64,000 nt of DNA from Massilia terrae. GTDB lineage: Bacteria > Pseudomonadota > Gammaproteobacteria > Burkholderiales > Burkholderiaceae_D. Under the pieces are notes generated by a model. That model had not been told where the DNA came from, did no database searches, and saw nothing but the letters and a program-made list of their open reading frames with translations. Position 1 is the stretch's first letter, and each line of letters starts with the position of its first letter. The stretch is from contig NZ_JANUGU010000002.1 of NCBI RefSeq assembly GCF_024753145.1, forward strand, positions 744,001-808,000, read 5' to 3'. Positions 56,362-64,000 of the stretch are shown piece by piece. The translations under genes were made by a program, and so were the position numbers.

Positions 56362-57705
56362 ATGTCCATTCGCGACAAACTCAGCAGCGCTACGCACACC
56401 ATCAGCGCCGAACCAGGCGTCCAGGCGGACCGCTACCAGGCGCTCAAGGCGCGTATCCACCTCAGCCTGCTTGACGAATTCGACCTTACCGCCCTTGAGG
56501 GCGCCGCGCCCGAGGTGCGCCGGTCGGAAATCGCTGCCGCCATCGAACGCGCGCTGGAAACCGAGCCCACCCCGGTCAACGATCTTGAACGGCGCTGGCT
56601 GATCCGCGACATCCAGAACGAGATGCTCGGCTTCGGCCCACTGGAACTGCTGATGGCCGATCCCGCAGTCTCGGACATCCTGGTCAATGGCTACGACAAC
56701 ATCTTCGTCGAGCGCCGCGGGCGGCTGGAACGTACTCCCGTCACGTTCTCGGACGAGAAGCACCTGCTGCGCATCATCGACAAGATCGTCTCGCTGGTCG
56801 GCCGCCGCATCGACGAGTCCAGCCCGATGGTCGACGCCCGCCTGCCGGACGGCTCGCGCGTCAACGCGATCATTCCGCCGATCGCGATCGACGGGCCGAT
56901 GATGTCGATCCGGCGCTTCGCCCGCATCCCGCTCAAGATGAATAATCTCGTCGGCGATGAGCTGCGCACCCTGACGCCGGAAATGGCGAACGTGCTGGAA
57001 GCCCTGTGCAAGGCCAAGGTCAACATGATCATTTCCGGCGGCACCGGCGCCGGCAAGACCACCCTGCTCAACATCATGTCCGGCTACATTCCACCCGAGG
57101 AACGCCTGGTGACGATCGAGGACGCGGCCGAACTCCAGCTGCAGCAGCCGCACGTGGTGCGGCTCGAGACCCGCCCGATGAACATCGAGGGCCGCGGCGA
57201 GATCTCCTCGCGCGCGCTGGTGCGCAACGCCCTGCGGATGCGCCCGGACCGCATCATCATTGGCGAGGTGCGCGGCGCCGAGGCGATCGACATGCTGCAG
57301 GCAATGAACACCGGCCACGAAGGCTCGCTCACCACGATCCACGCCAACACCCCGCGCGACGCCATGGCGCGCCTGGAAAACATGGTGGGCATGGCCAACC
57401 TGAACCTGTCGCTGAAAGCCACGCGCCAGCAGATCGCGTCGGCGATCACGGTGGTGGTGCAGGTGCTGCGCCTGACCGACGGCCGGCGCAAGGTCACCAG
57501 CATCCAGGAGGTGACCGGCATGGAGGGGGACATCATCACGATGCAGGAGATCTTTGCGTTCCGCCAGACCGGGGTGGCGGTCAGCGGCATGGTGGAAGGC
57601 TATTTCTGCGCCACCGGTGTGCGGCCGCGCTTCGTGGAACGGCTGCAGACCTTCGGCTTGCAGCTGCCCGAGAATACCTTCGATCCGCAACGCCGTTCAA
57701 GCTGA
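56362..57705 (+). CDS. cpaF: Tad secretion ATPase CpaF/TadA
   Basis: A 447-residue type II/IV secretion ATPase. Motifs are the Walker [14 protein letters not shown], Asp box [10 protein letters not shown], Walker [16 protein letters not shown] and the His box [10 protein letters not shown]. It powers pilus assembly, and in some species retraction, from the cytoplasm with TadB and TadC. Confidence 0.97.
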   Translation: MSIRDKLSSATHTISAEPGVQADRYQALKARIHLSLLDEFDLTALEGAAPEVRRSEIAAAIERALETEPTPVNDLERRWLIRDIQNEMLGFGPLELLMADPAVSDILVNGYDNIFVERRGRLERTPVTFSDEKHLLRIIDKIVSLVGRRIDESSPMVDARLPDGSRVNAIIPPIAIDGPMMSIRRFARIPLKMNNLVGDELRTLTPEMANVLEALCKAKVNMIISGGTGAGKTTLLNIMSGYIPPEERLVTIEDAAELQLQQPHVVRLETRPMNIEGRGEISSRALVRNALRMRPDRIIIGEVRGAEAIDMLQAMNTGHEGSLTTIHANTPRDAMARLENMVGMANLNLSLKATRQQIASAITVVVQVLRLTDGRRKVTSIQEVTGMEGDIITMQEIFAFRQTGVAVSGMVEGYFCATGVRPRFVERLQTFGLQLPENTFDPQRRSS

Positions 57706-57714
57706 GAGGCCATC

Positions 57715-58686
57715 ATGTTCCAACCTAACTCGCCCCAACTGCTTGCCCTCCTGGTCCTGGTTGCCGTACTGCTGCTGCTCGAAGGGCTATACCTGGTCTG
57801 GCGCACCTACCGCGGGCCGGAGGCCGGCCATATCGCCGGCCGCTTGAGCGGGCACGCCAGCGAAAATAACCCCAAACTGCTCCGGCAACGTAAAGCATCG
57901 CGCTTCCCATTGATCGAATCAATGCTGTCGCGGTGGCAAGGCGCCGGCAGATTCACCTTGTGGATGCAACAAAGCGGCACCGGTTGGCACCCCTCGCATT
58001 TGCTTGCCGCGACCGTGATGACCGGCTCCCTCGCGCTGCTGGCCACGCAGGTCCTGATGCACGCACCGACGTGGATGGCATTGCTGGCAGCCCTCCTCGC
58101 AGGCGGCGTCCCGATTGCCTGGACAGCCCGGCAGCGGGTGCGCCGTTTGCGCGCCATCGAGCGCCAGCTGCCGGATGCGCTCGACCTGATCGTTCGCGCC
58201 CTCAAGGCCGGGCACGCGTTTTCGTCAGCACTGCAAATGGCAGGCGAGGAACTGAGCGACCCGCTCGCCGGCGAGCTGCGCCTGACACACGAGGAAGCAA
58301 ATTTCGGCGTGCCGCTCGATCGGGCACTGGTGGGTCTGGAACAACGCGTCCCGCTGATGGACCTGCGCTATTTCGTAGTCGCGGTGCTGGTGCAGCGCGA
58401 AGCAGGCGGCAACCTGACCGAGGCGCTGACGAACCTGGCTCGGCTCACGCGCGAGCGGCTGAAACTGCATTCGCGGGTCCGCGTGCTCACCGCCGAAGGC
58501 CGCCTGTCGGCCTGGTTCCTGTCACTGATGCCTTTTGCGCTGTTCCTCCTGATATTCACGTTCAACCGCCCGTTCATGGAGCCGCTTTGGCAGGATCCGA
58601 TCGGCATCTCCATGGTGCGCGTCCTGCTCACCATGATGTTGCTCGGGGTACTCTGGCTGCGCCGCATAACCCATGTCCGCGTTTGA
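57715..58686 (+). CDS. tadB: Tad inner-membrane platform protein TadB
   Basis: A 323-residue GspF-family protein with about four membrane helices and a cytoplasmic F domain (about 165-290: QLPDALDLIVRALKAGHAFSSAL, split at its middle). It follows cpaF by nine bases. It forms the platform with TadC. Confidence 0.94.
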   Translation: MFQPNSPQLLALLVLVAVLLLLEGLYLVWRTYRGPEAGHIAGRLSGHASENNPKLLRQRKASRFPLIESMLSRWQGAGRFTLWMQQSGTGWHPSHLLAATVMTGSLALLATQVLMHAPTWMALLAALLAGGVPIAWTARQRVRRLRAIERQLPDALDLIVRALKAGHAFSSALQMAGEELSDPLAGELRLTHEEANFGVPLDRALVGLEQRVPLMDLRYFVVAVLVQREAGGNLTEALTNLARLTRERLKLHSRVRVLTAEGRLSAWFLSLMPFALFLLIFTFNRPFMEPLWQDPIGISMVRVLLTMMLLGVLWLRRITHVRV

Positions 58687-58696
58687 GGAGATCGCC

Positions 58697-59602
58697 ATGA
58701 TGATTTTCGCCTTCCTCATTACCATTTCCGTGACAGCAGCACTCGCGGGCGTCTTCATGCTGGCACGCCAGCCGCGCATCCATCAGCGCATGAGCGTGCT
58801 TTACCAGCCGTCGGCCAGTCCCGGTTGGACCAATACCATGGCTCAGTTGGTGGGCCCCTTCGCCCGCCTGTCGCTGCCTGGCGAAGACTGGGAAACCTCG
58901 CCGCTCCGCCTGCGCTTCATCCATGCCGGAATCCGCCATCCGGACGCCAAGGCCATCTACTTCGGGCTGAAAACCGTATTGCCCCTGTTCGCCGGCGTGA
59001 TTGCCTGGCTGGCGCTGCGCGAATCAGGCAGCAACTCGCTTGACGCGCTGTTCGGCATGTTGCTGGCGGCACTGATCGGGGTGTATACGCCCAACCTGGT
59101 GCTGGCCTGGTGGGTTCGCGTACGCCGGCGCGAGCTGTTCGAAGCCTTCCCGGACGCGGCCGACCTGATGCTGGTGTGCGTGGAGGCCGGGCACGGGCTG
59201 GACGGCGCCATGCAGCGCATTGCGGAGGAAATCCGGCACCGCAGCCTGGCCCTGGCGGAAGAGCTCTACCTGACCAACCTCGAGCTGCGCGCCGGCGCCG
59301 GGCGCGATCAAGCCTTGCGCAATTTGGCACGGCGTACCGGCATCGAGGAAGTCGGTGCGTTCGCCGCCATGCTGATCCAGGCAGACCGCTTCGGCACCAG
59401 CATCGGCGACTCGCTGCGTGTATTTTCCGACGACCTGCGCCACAAACGCCTCGTGCGCGCCGAAGAGCTGGCAGCAAAAGTGCCGACCAAGATGTTGCTA
59501 CCGCTGGTGATCCTGGTGTTCCCGTCCGTGATCATGGTGATTCTGGGGCCCGCCATCATCACCATTATCCGCTCGATCCCGGCCATGCTCGGTATTAATT
59601 AG
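58697..59602 (+). CDS. tadC: Tad inner-membrane platform protein TadC
   Basis: A 301-residue GspF-family partner of TadB, with the F-domain FPDAADLMLVCVEAGHGLD and C-terminal helices. The start at 58697 has GAGGAG six bases upstream; the TadB stop is ten bases before. Its last codons overlap the end of the convergent response-regulator gene by eight bases. Confidence 0.94.
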   Translation: MMIFAFLITISVTAALAGVFMLARQPRIHQRMSVLYQPSASPGWTNTMAQLVGPFARLSLPGEDWETSPLRLRFIHAGIRHPDAKAIYFGLKTVLPLFAGVIAWLALRESGSNSLDALFGMLLAALIGVYTPNLVLAWWVRVRRRELFEAFPDAADLMLVCVEAGHGLDGAMQRIAEEIRHRSLALAEELYLTNLELRAGAGRDQALRNLARRTGIEEVGAFAAMLIQADRFGTSIGDSLRVFSDDLRHKRLVRAEELAAKVPTKMLLPLVILVFPSVIMVILGPAIITIIRSIPAMLGIN

Positions 59603-60305
59603 GCACCCCGGTCTCCGCTGTACCCAAGGGACGCGCCAGATTGTGGCGCGTCGCATACACGTAGAGTTCGAGCCGGGTCTTCACGTCCAGCTTGTGGTAG
59701 ATGGTGGTCAGGTGGTTGCGCAGCGTATGGTCGGACATGAACAGGCGCTGCGCAATCGTCTTGTTCAGGCAATCGGCGTAGGCCACCACGGCATCGATCA
59801 CGACCCGTTCGCGTCCCGTCAGCGAAGCATGCACGAGCTCCAGCGGATCGCGGGTGCGCGGCGCGGTCAGGCTGGCGAATACGCGGCTCATGGCCTCGCG
59901 GTCCAGCCACAGTTCGCCGTCGTAGGTTTTTTCGATGGCCTTGATCAGCACGTCGGCCGAGACGTCCTTGCCCAGCACCCCGCGGGCGCCCGCACGCACG
60001 GCCGCATCGAGCACGGGCTGGCGCCGCTCGCCGGTCAGGACCAGCGCACGCGACACGCCATTGTCGAGCATCGCCGGCAGATATTCGGCGGCGTTCTCGC
60101 CGGCCAGGTCGAGGTCGAGCAGGATCACGTCCGGCACCAGTGCCGCCGCCTTCTCGACGGCCTCGGCCGGTGTGCTGGCCGCGCCCACCACCTGCATGTG
60201 CGGTGTTGCCGTGTCGATCAGGCGCTCCAGGCCCCACAACAAAGTCTGGTGATCGTCGACCAGCATCACCCTGATGGGTATAGTTCTTTCAGTCACGGTA
60301 TTCAT
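59595..60305 (-). CDS. NarL/LuxR-family response regulator
   Basis: A 236-residue regulator. The receiver domain (about 10-128) has Asp17/Asp18, phosphoacceptor Asp64 and Lys113. The C-terminal LuxR-type helix-turn-helix (about 162-222) contains LTGRERVVIDAVV and TIAQRLFMSDHTLRNHLT. It overlaps the kinase gene by four bases (ATGA) and tadC tail-to-tail. Its position suggests control of the Tad operon, which is inference. Confidence 0.92.
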   Translation of the reverse strand: MNTVTERTIPIRVMLVDDHQTLLWGLERLIDTATPHMQVVGAASTPAEAVEKAAALVPDVILLDLDLAGENAAEYLPAMLDNGVSRALVLTGERRQPVLDAAVRAGARGVLGKDVSADVLIKAIEKTYDGELWLDREAMSRVFASLTAPRTRDPLELVHASLTGRERVVIDAVVAYADCLNKTIAQRLFMSDHTLRNHLTTIYHKLDVKTRLELYVYATRHNLARPLGTAETGVPN

Positions 60306-61957
60306 ATTGGTATCTCCACACGCACCGCTGTCGCGCTGCTTTCGCGGTGCACCCTTACCTGTCCCCCCAGCACGGCCGCACGCTGCCTGATCGAATGCGG
60401 AACGAAGGATGCAACCGGCTCCTTCGCCGCCGCATTGTCGATATCGATGTGCAGCATGCGGTCGGCCAGCCACACCTTGACGACGCCTTCGCGCGCCCCG
60501 GTATGCTTGCCAATATTGTTCAGTCCCTCGCGCACGATCTGTACCACCTCCGCTGCCAGCCGGTCGCCCAGCTCCATCCGATTCTGAACGTCGAGCCGCA
60601 CGTCCATGCCATACCGTTCGCGCATCTGCACGGCCAGCCGCGCCAGCGCGCTACCGCACATGGATTGCGGCGGCGCGCCCTGGTCGCGCCGCGCCACACT
60701 GCCGGCGAAGTCGCGCAGTTCGGCGATCACCGACTGCACCATGGCCGCCAACGACTCCAGTTCAGGACCCAGCGGATTGTCCGGTGCGGCCTTGCAGCGC
60801 AGCGCCGCCAGTCCAAGCGCCAGGCCGATATAGGGCTGGATCGCGGTGTCGTGCAGGTTCAGGGCCAGGCGCTGGCGTTCGTCATTGACGGCTTCGGACG
60901 CGATCCTGTCCAGCAGCGCAACGTTCTCAACGACCGGCAATGCCTGCGCCACGGCCTGGGTCAGGAACAGCGCATCGCCGCGGGCGAAGGGCTGATGCGA
61001 GCGGCTCACGTAGATGCGGCCGGATTTGTCGGACAGGAGGACCGGCGCGCTGATGAAGCTGTCGGTCTCCAGCAGGTCGGCGATCCGCGCGCACGGCATC
61101 ACGGCCAGGGTCTGCCAATGGCGGCGCTCGTTCGGATAGGACGCCAGCGGCATGGCCATGCGCCTTCGGCGGTAAAGCACGGTGCAATCCTGCGGCACGG
61201 TCAGGAAGGGCGCCGCCGCCTCGGCGCTGATCGGCTCGGGCGGCACCGACAGCGGGCTGCCGCCCTGCACCGTGCGCAGGCACCAGCCGTCGTCGGCGGA
61301 CCCGACCACCAGCACGCATCGGTCAGCCGCGAAGTAGTTGCGGGTACGCTCCATCATCGAGGTAATCGTATGCTCGACGCCGAGGCGCGGATTGGCCGGT
61401 TGCGCGAGGGCCCGCAGCAGGCCGATGCGGCGCCGCATTTGCAGGCGCTGCTCTCCCAATTGCGCAATCAGGTAGCCAAGTGCGCAAATAAAGACCGTCT
61501 GCACAAATATCAGCGGCAGGTCGACCGTCGTGTAATCGTTTAACGTAGAGAAAACATAGGCAATGGCGGCAATGACGGCGGCTTTTGCTCCTTCGTCAAA
61601 ACCATGGCGCAATCCCGCCGCGAGAATCACGAAGAAAAAGAAAAGGAAAAATAAACCGGTATCGAAATTACCGAGATTCAAAAAAAGAAAACACCACAGC
61701 AGATCGGCCCAATGCATGGCGCGCTGGAATGGCAAGTGAGCATCCGCCTCGGCCGCCATCAACAGGGCCAGCGCCGAGGCCGTGTAGGCCCCCAGCATGA
61801 CCATCAAGGGAAGACCCGGCCGTACCACCGCGGCGGTAGCGGACAGAAAGGCTGCCAAGCCCAGTACGAGGCGGATGCGCGCGATGATTTTCTCATCGGC
61901 TGCGTCCGACTGCGTGGCAGCCGTAACGCTCTCGTGGCGGATCCAGAAGGCAGGCAT
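60302..61957 (-). CDS. Membrane sensor histidine kinase (HisKA_3/NarL-partner type)
   Basis: A 551-residue kinase. Residues 25-170 hold about five to six membrane helices with almost no periplasmic loops. Residues 190-345 look GAF-like. The H-box is LNLHDTAIQPYIG (His369), and the ATPase N-box is EGLNNIGKHTG (480). The G1 box normally DxGxG reads DIDNAAAKEP, and the final GMRERA-like part reads SIRQRAAVLGG, so the ATP lid is degenerate. It probably pairs with the response regulator. Confidence 0.88.
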   Translation of the reverse strand: MPAFWIRHESVTAATQSDAADEKIIARIRLVLGLAAFLSATAAVVRPGLPLMVMLGAYTASALALLMAAEADAHLPFQRAMHWADLLWCFLFLNLGNFDTGLFFLFFFFVILAAGLRHGFDEGAKAAVIAAIAYVFSTLNDYTTVDLPLIFVQTVFICALGYLIAQLGEQRLQMRRRIGLLRALAQPANPRLGVEHTITSMMERTRNYFAADRCVLVVGSADDGWCLRTVQGGSPLSVPPEPISAEAAAPFLTVPQDCTVLYRRRRMAMPLASYPNERRHWQTLAVMPCARIADLLETDSFISAPVLLSDKSGRIYVSRSHQPFARGDALFLTQAVAQALPVVENVALLDRIASEAVNDERQRLALNLHDTAIQPYIGLALGLAALRCKAAPDNPLGPELESLAAMVQSVIAELRDFAGSVARRDQGAPPQSMCGSALARLAVQMRERYGMDVRLDVQNRMELGDRLAAEVVQIVREGLNNIGKHTGAREGVVKVWLADRMLHIDIDNAAAKEPVASFVPHSIRQRAAVLGGQVRVHRESSATAVRVEIPI

Positions 61958-62344
61958 AATGTTCGGCGAAATTTCTATTAATTAATTGAACACCAGAAAT
62001 TGGAACTTTTCTGGATATTGCCGAGGGATGCTGATTCTGATTATAGGTGAGGTTGGTAATTTCCGGTAGATGAACACGATTGGATGAGTTGCATTTTTGC
62101 TCGACTTTATCCTTCTATTTCCTTAAAGAATAGAATGCTGCCGCCCGATATATTCTGAATTAGCATTATTTCATTTCAGCTATTTATTTCAAAAAGGAAG
62201 CATCGAGAAAAAGTTTCGGATATTTCGCTCAGGCAGAATGTCCGGTCCGCGGGACCGTCAAAACAGTCCGTTTGTACTAGCCGAAGCAGGGCATCTGGAT
62301 GATGCATTTGAGGTGATGGCCGATTTATAGTCGTTCTTGAGAAC
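61958..62344. other. AT-rich intergenic gap with small inverted repeats
   Basis: Between the divergent kinase and the membrane-protein gene lie 387 bp, far more AT-rich than the rest of the window. I see no gene. It contains a CCAGAAA/TTTCTGG inverted repeat (61993-62014) and a CGGTCC..GGACCG hairpin (62234-62248). It probably carries the two divergent promoters and could bind H-NS. Confidence 0.6.
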
Positions 62345-62365
62345 ATGATCGGGGAGCGCTTGAGA

Positions 62366-63958
62366 ATGATCACGGACCGGGCCAAGAAATGGTATTCGGG
62401 GATGCCGGACCAGGGCGTGGGCACGGCTCCGACACGGATGACCGTTATCGCGCTGCTCGACAAGACGCGCCTGATCCTTTGCCTGATCTTCCTGCTGGTG
62501 CTGGCGTCGCTGCCACTGGTCGACCCCGACTACTTCTGGCACCTCAAGACCGGCGAGTACATTGTCGCCAACCGAGCACTGCCGTCGGGCGACATCTTTT
62601 CGTACACCCGCCTGGGCCAGCATTGGACGCTGCATGAATGGCTGTTTGAAGTGCTGCTGTATGGCGTCTTTTCCGCCTGGGGCACAGTCGGCGTCAAGCT
62701 CCTGACCGCCGCGCTGTTGATTGTTCCGCTCGGCTTACTCATTGCCATCGCGCAGCGCGTCTCGCGCCATGCCGGCGCCGCGATGGGGGTGGCGATGCTC
62801 GCCTTGATCCCGTTGCTGGGCGGTATTTCACCACGGCCCCAGCTCCTCACCTACGCACTGTTCACCGTCTATCTGTCCGGTTTGTTGAGCTTCAAATACT
62901 GCCAAGCGAAAATTTCTCTGTTCATCATGCCGGCCCTCATGATCGTGTGGGTCAATGCCCATGGCGGTTTTGCCATCGGGATCGCCCTGCTTGGCCTATT
63001 CACGACGTGTGAATGGCTGACGTACTGGATGGCAGGGGCGGATGATCCGGTGCAGCGGCTGCGCCTGCTACGACTGACAACAGTAGGGATCGCCACCGTC
63101 CTCGCGAGCCTCGCCAGCCCCGGATTATTCTCGCACTGGCTGTACCCCTTCCAGGTGCTCGGCATGACGGCCAATCAGGTGATCTCGGAATGGCAGAGCC
63201 CCAATTTCCATGATCTCGGCAACACCGTCTACCTCCTGCTCGTCCTGGTCTTTTTCGCGGCCTATGCCTACGCCGGACGCCGCCCCGATGCGACGGAGTT
63301 GATCGTGCCGTGCTGTTTCATGTTCGCCGGCTTCCTGGCCTCGCGCCACACGCCGCTGGCGGCGCTCGCCCTCACGCCGTTCGCCGCGCGGGCGCTTGCC
63401 AGTGGCGCCATCCCGGCGATCGCCGCCGCATGGGAGCGCTCGCGGCTGGCACGCTGGTATCGCAAACGCGGGCTCGCCCGGGAACTGGGGCGCACCGAAT
63501 TTGCGTTGAACTGGCTGGTACTGCTGGCGGTGCTGGCTGTCCTTGCCAGCTACGCGCCGACCTTCCAGGCAAGGGAGCAAGCGCGGGCGAAACAGGTGCT
63601 GCCGATTGGCGCCGCGGATTTTGTGCTGGCACACGGGATCACGGGGAAAATGTTCAATAACTATGACAACGGCGGCTACCTGATCTACCGGCTCGCCCCC
63701 GCGCGGAAGGTCCTGATTGATGGCCGCGCCGACGTCTACGGAGACCAGTTCATTGCCGATTTTCTCGATATCTACAATGGAAGGGCCAACTGGAAAGAAA
63801 AATTCGACAAGCTGGCGATCGATTACGCCATCCTTGGCAAGGACGCGCCGATCAGGCAGCTGCTGAAAGCCGATTCCGCTTTCAAAGAAGTTTTTTTCGA
63901 CCAGCACTTTTCGGTCTTGCTGCGCAACCCAGCGGCGCGGGATTCCGCAGCGCCTTGA
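62366..63958 (+). CDS. Polytopic membrane protein, glycosyltransferase-like (GT-C style)
   Basis: About 530 residues with ten or more membrane helices in the first 400. An early extracytoplasmic loop has DPDYFWHLKTGEYI and LGQHWTLHEWLFE; the C-terminal soluble part includes MFNNYDNGGYLIYRL and DGRADVYGDQF. The layout recalls GT-C lipid-linked glycosyltransferases, but no defining motif proves it. The ATG at 62366 has GGGGAG nine bases upstream; an ATG at 62345 is the alternative. It may glycosylate pilins or a surface glycan; that is a guess from position. Confidence 0.65.
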   Translation: MITDRAKKWYSGMPDQGVGTAPTRMTVIALLDKTRLILCLIFLLVLASLPLVDPDYFWHLKTGEYIVANRALPSGDIFSYTRLGQHWTLHEWLFEVLLYGVFSAWGTVGVKLLTAALLIVPLGLLIAIAQRVSRHAGAAMGVAMLALIPLLGGISPRPQLLTYALFTVYLSGLLSFKYCQAKISLFIMPALMIVWVNAHGGFAIGIALLGLFTTCEWLTYWMAGADDPVQRLRLLRLTTVGIATVLASLASPGLFSHWLYPFQVLGMTANQVISEWQSPNFHDLGNTVYLLLVLVFFAAYAYAGRRPDATELIVPCCFMFAGFLASRHTPLAALALTPFAARALASGAIPAIAAAWERSRLARWYRKRGLARELGRTEFALNWLVLLAVLAVLASYAPTFQAREQARAKQVLPIGAADFVLAHGITGKMFNNYDNGGYLIYRLAPARKVLIDGRADVYGDQFIADFLDIYNGRANWKEKFDKLAIDYAILGKDAPIRQLLKADSAFKEVFFDQHFSVLLRNPAARDSAAP

Positions 63959-63980
63959 TTCCAAGTCAGAAGGGAACGTC

Positions 63981-64000
63981 ATGGCTTCCGAACTCGAACT
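63981..64000 (+). CDS. Start of an unidentified gene (cut by window edge)
   Basis: GAAGGGA lies seven to eight bases before an ATG that opens MASELEL and runs off the edge. It follows the membrane-protein stop by 22 bases, so it is probably in the same transcript. Too short to identify. Confidence 0.5.

Overview
The window is GC-rich chromosomal DNA that looks like a betaproteobacterium of the Oxalobacteraceae (Massilia/Telluria/Duganella/Janthinobacterium type). The assignment is inferred from gene content: a yqgE-ruvX-pyrR-pyrB-pyrC' cluster, an H-NS protein of the short betaproteobacterial kind, a lysine/alanine-repeat histone-like protein, accBC-prmA linkage, and paired GC-rich palindromic repeats between genes. 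I found no rRNA or tRNA gene, no insertion sequence and no CRISPR array. Most of the window is ordinary core genome, densely packed and with many ATGA or GTGA stop/start overlaps.

Layout. 1-6.4 kb: envelope lipid and LPS-core genes (gmhB end, plsC, a YgjP-type metallopeptidase, a YcxB-like protein, waaA, waaC, phosphomannomutase). 6.6-11.7 kb: an H-NS gene, a WecA/MraY-type sugar-phosphate transferase and a four-gene dTDP-rhamnose operon (rfbBACD), all on the minus strand. 11.75-17.4 kb: apaH, a second PlsC-family acyltransferase and the pyrimidine cluster, whose dihydroorotase-like protein has lost its metal-binding HxH motif. 17.6-30.5 kb: photolyase; an unusual signal-anchor/NodB-deacetylase/caspase/TPR fusion; rubredoxin; a ThiD-like kinase with an altered active-site loop; hemL; a noncanonical Nramp transporter; an SRAP (YedK) protein; a split-barrel/GAF/winged-helix protein pair; a small heme-copper-oxidase-like membrane protein; corA. 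30.6-39.4 kb: a long minus-strand run (mpl, esterase, ubiC, RNB exonuclease, SGNH hydrolase, TonB-like, aroE, mtgA, DUF4124-like). 39.5-47.1 kb: TlpA-like thioredoxin, aroQ, accB-accC-prmA, a zinc-ribbon protein, a PfkB kinase and YggT. 47.2-48.2 kb: the repetitive histone-like gene with a clear intrinsic terminator.

48.2-49.0 kb is a 760-bp noncoding interval. It holds two strong hairpins, one with a CUCCUC loop, and may encode a small RNA. 49.0-59.6 kb is a complete-looking Tad (tight adherence, type IVc pilus) operon: a short Flp-like prepilin, cpaA, cpaB, cpaC, a small lipoprotein, two near-identical Flp pilins, tadG, two TadE-like pseudopilins, cpaE, cpaF, tadB, tadC. It is followed tail-to-tail by a minus-strand two-component pair whose response-regulator gene overlaps the end of tadC. 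The window ends after an AT-rich gap with a polytopic membrane protein and the first codons of another gene.

The features most worth a second look are the deacetylase-caspase-TPR fusion with an EF-hand-type loop and an upstream palindrome, the candidate sRNA locus between the histone-like gene and the Tad operon, the ThiD-like protein with a substituted active-site cysteine, the split-barrel/GAF/winged-helix protein, and two families of paired intergenic palindromes.
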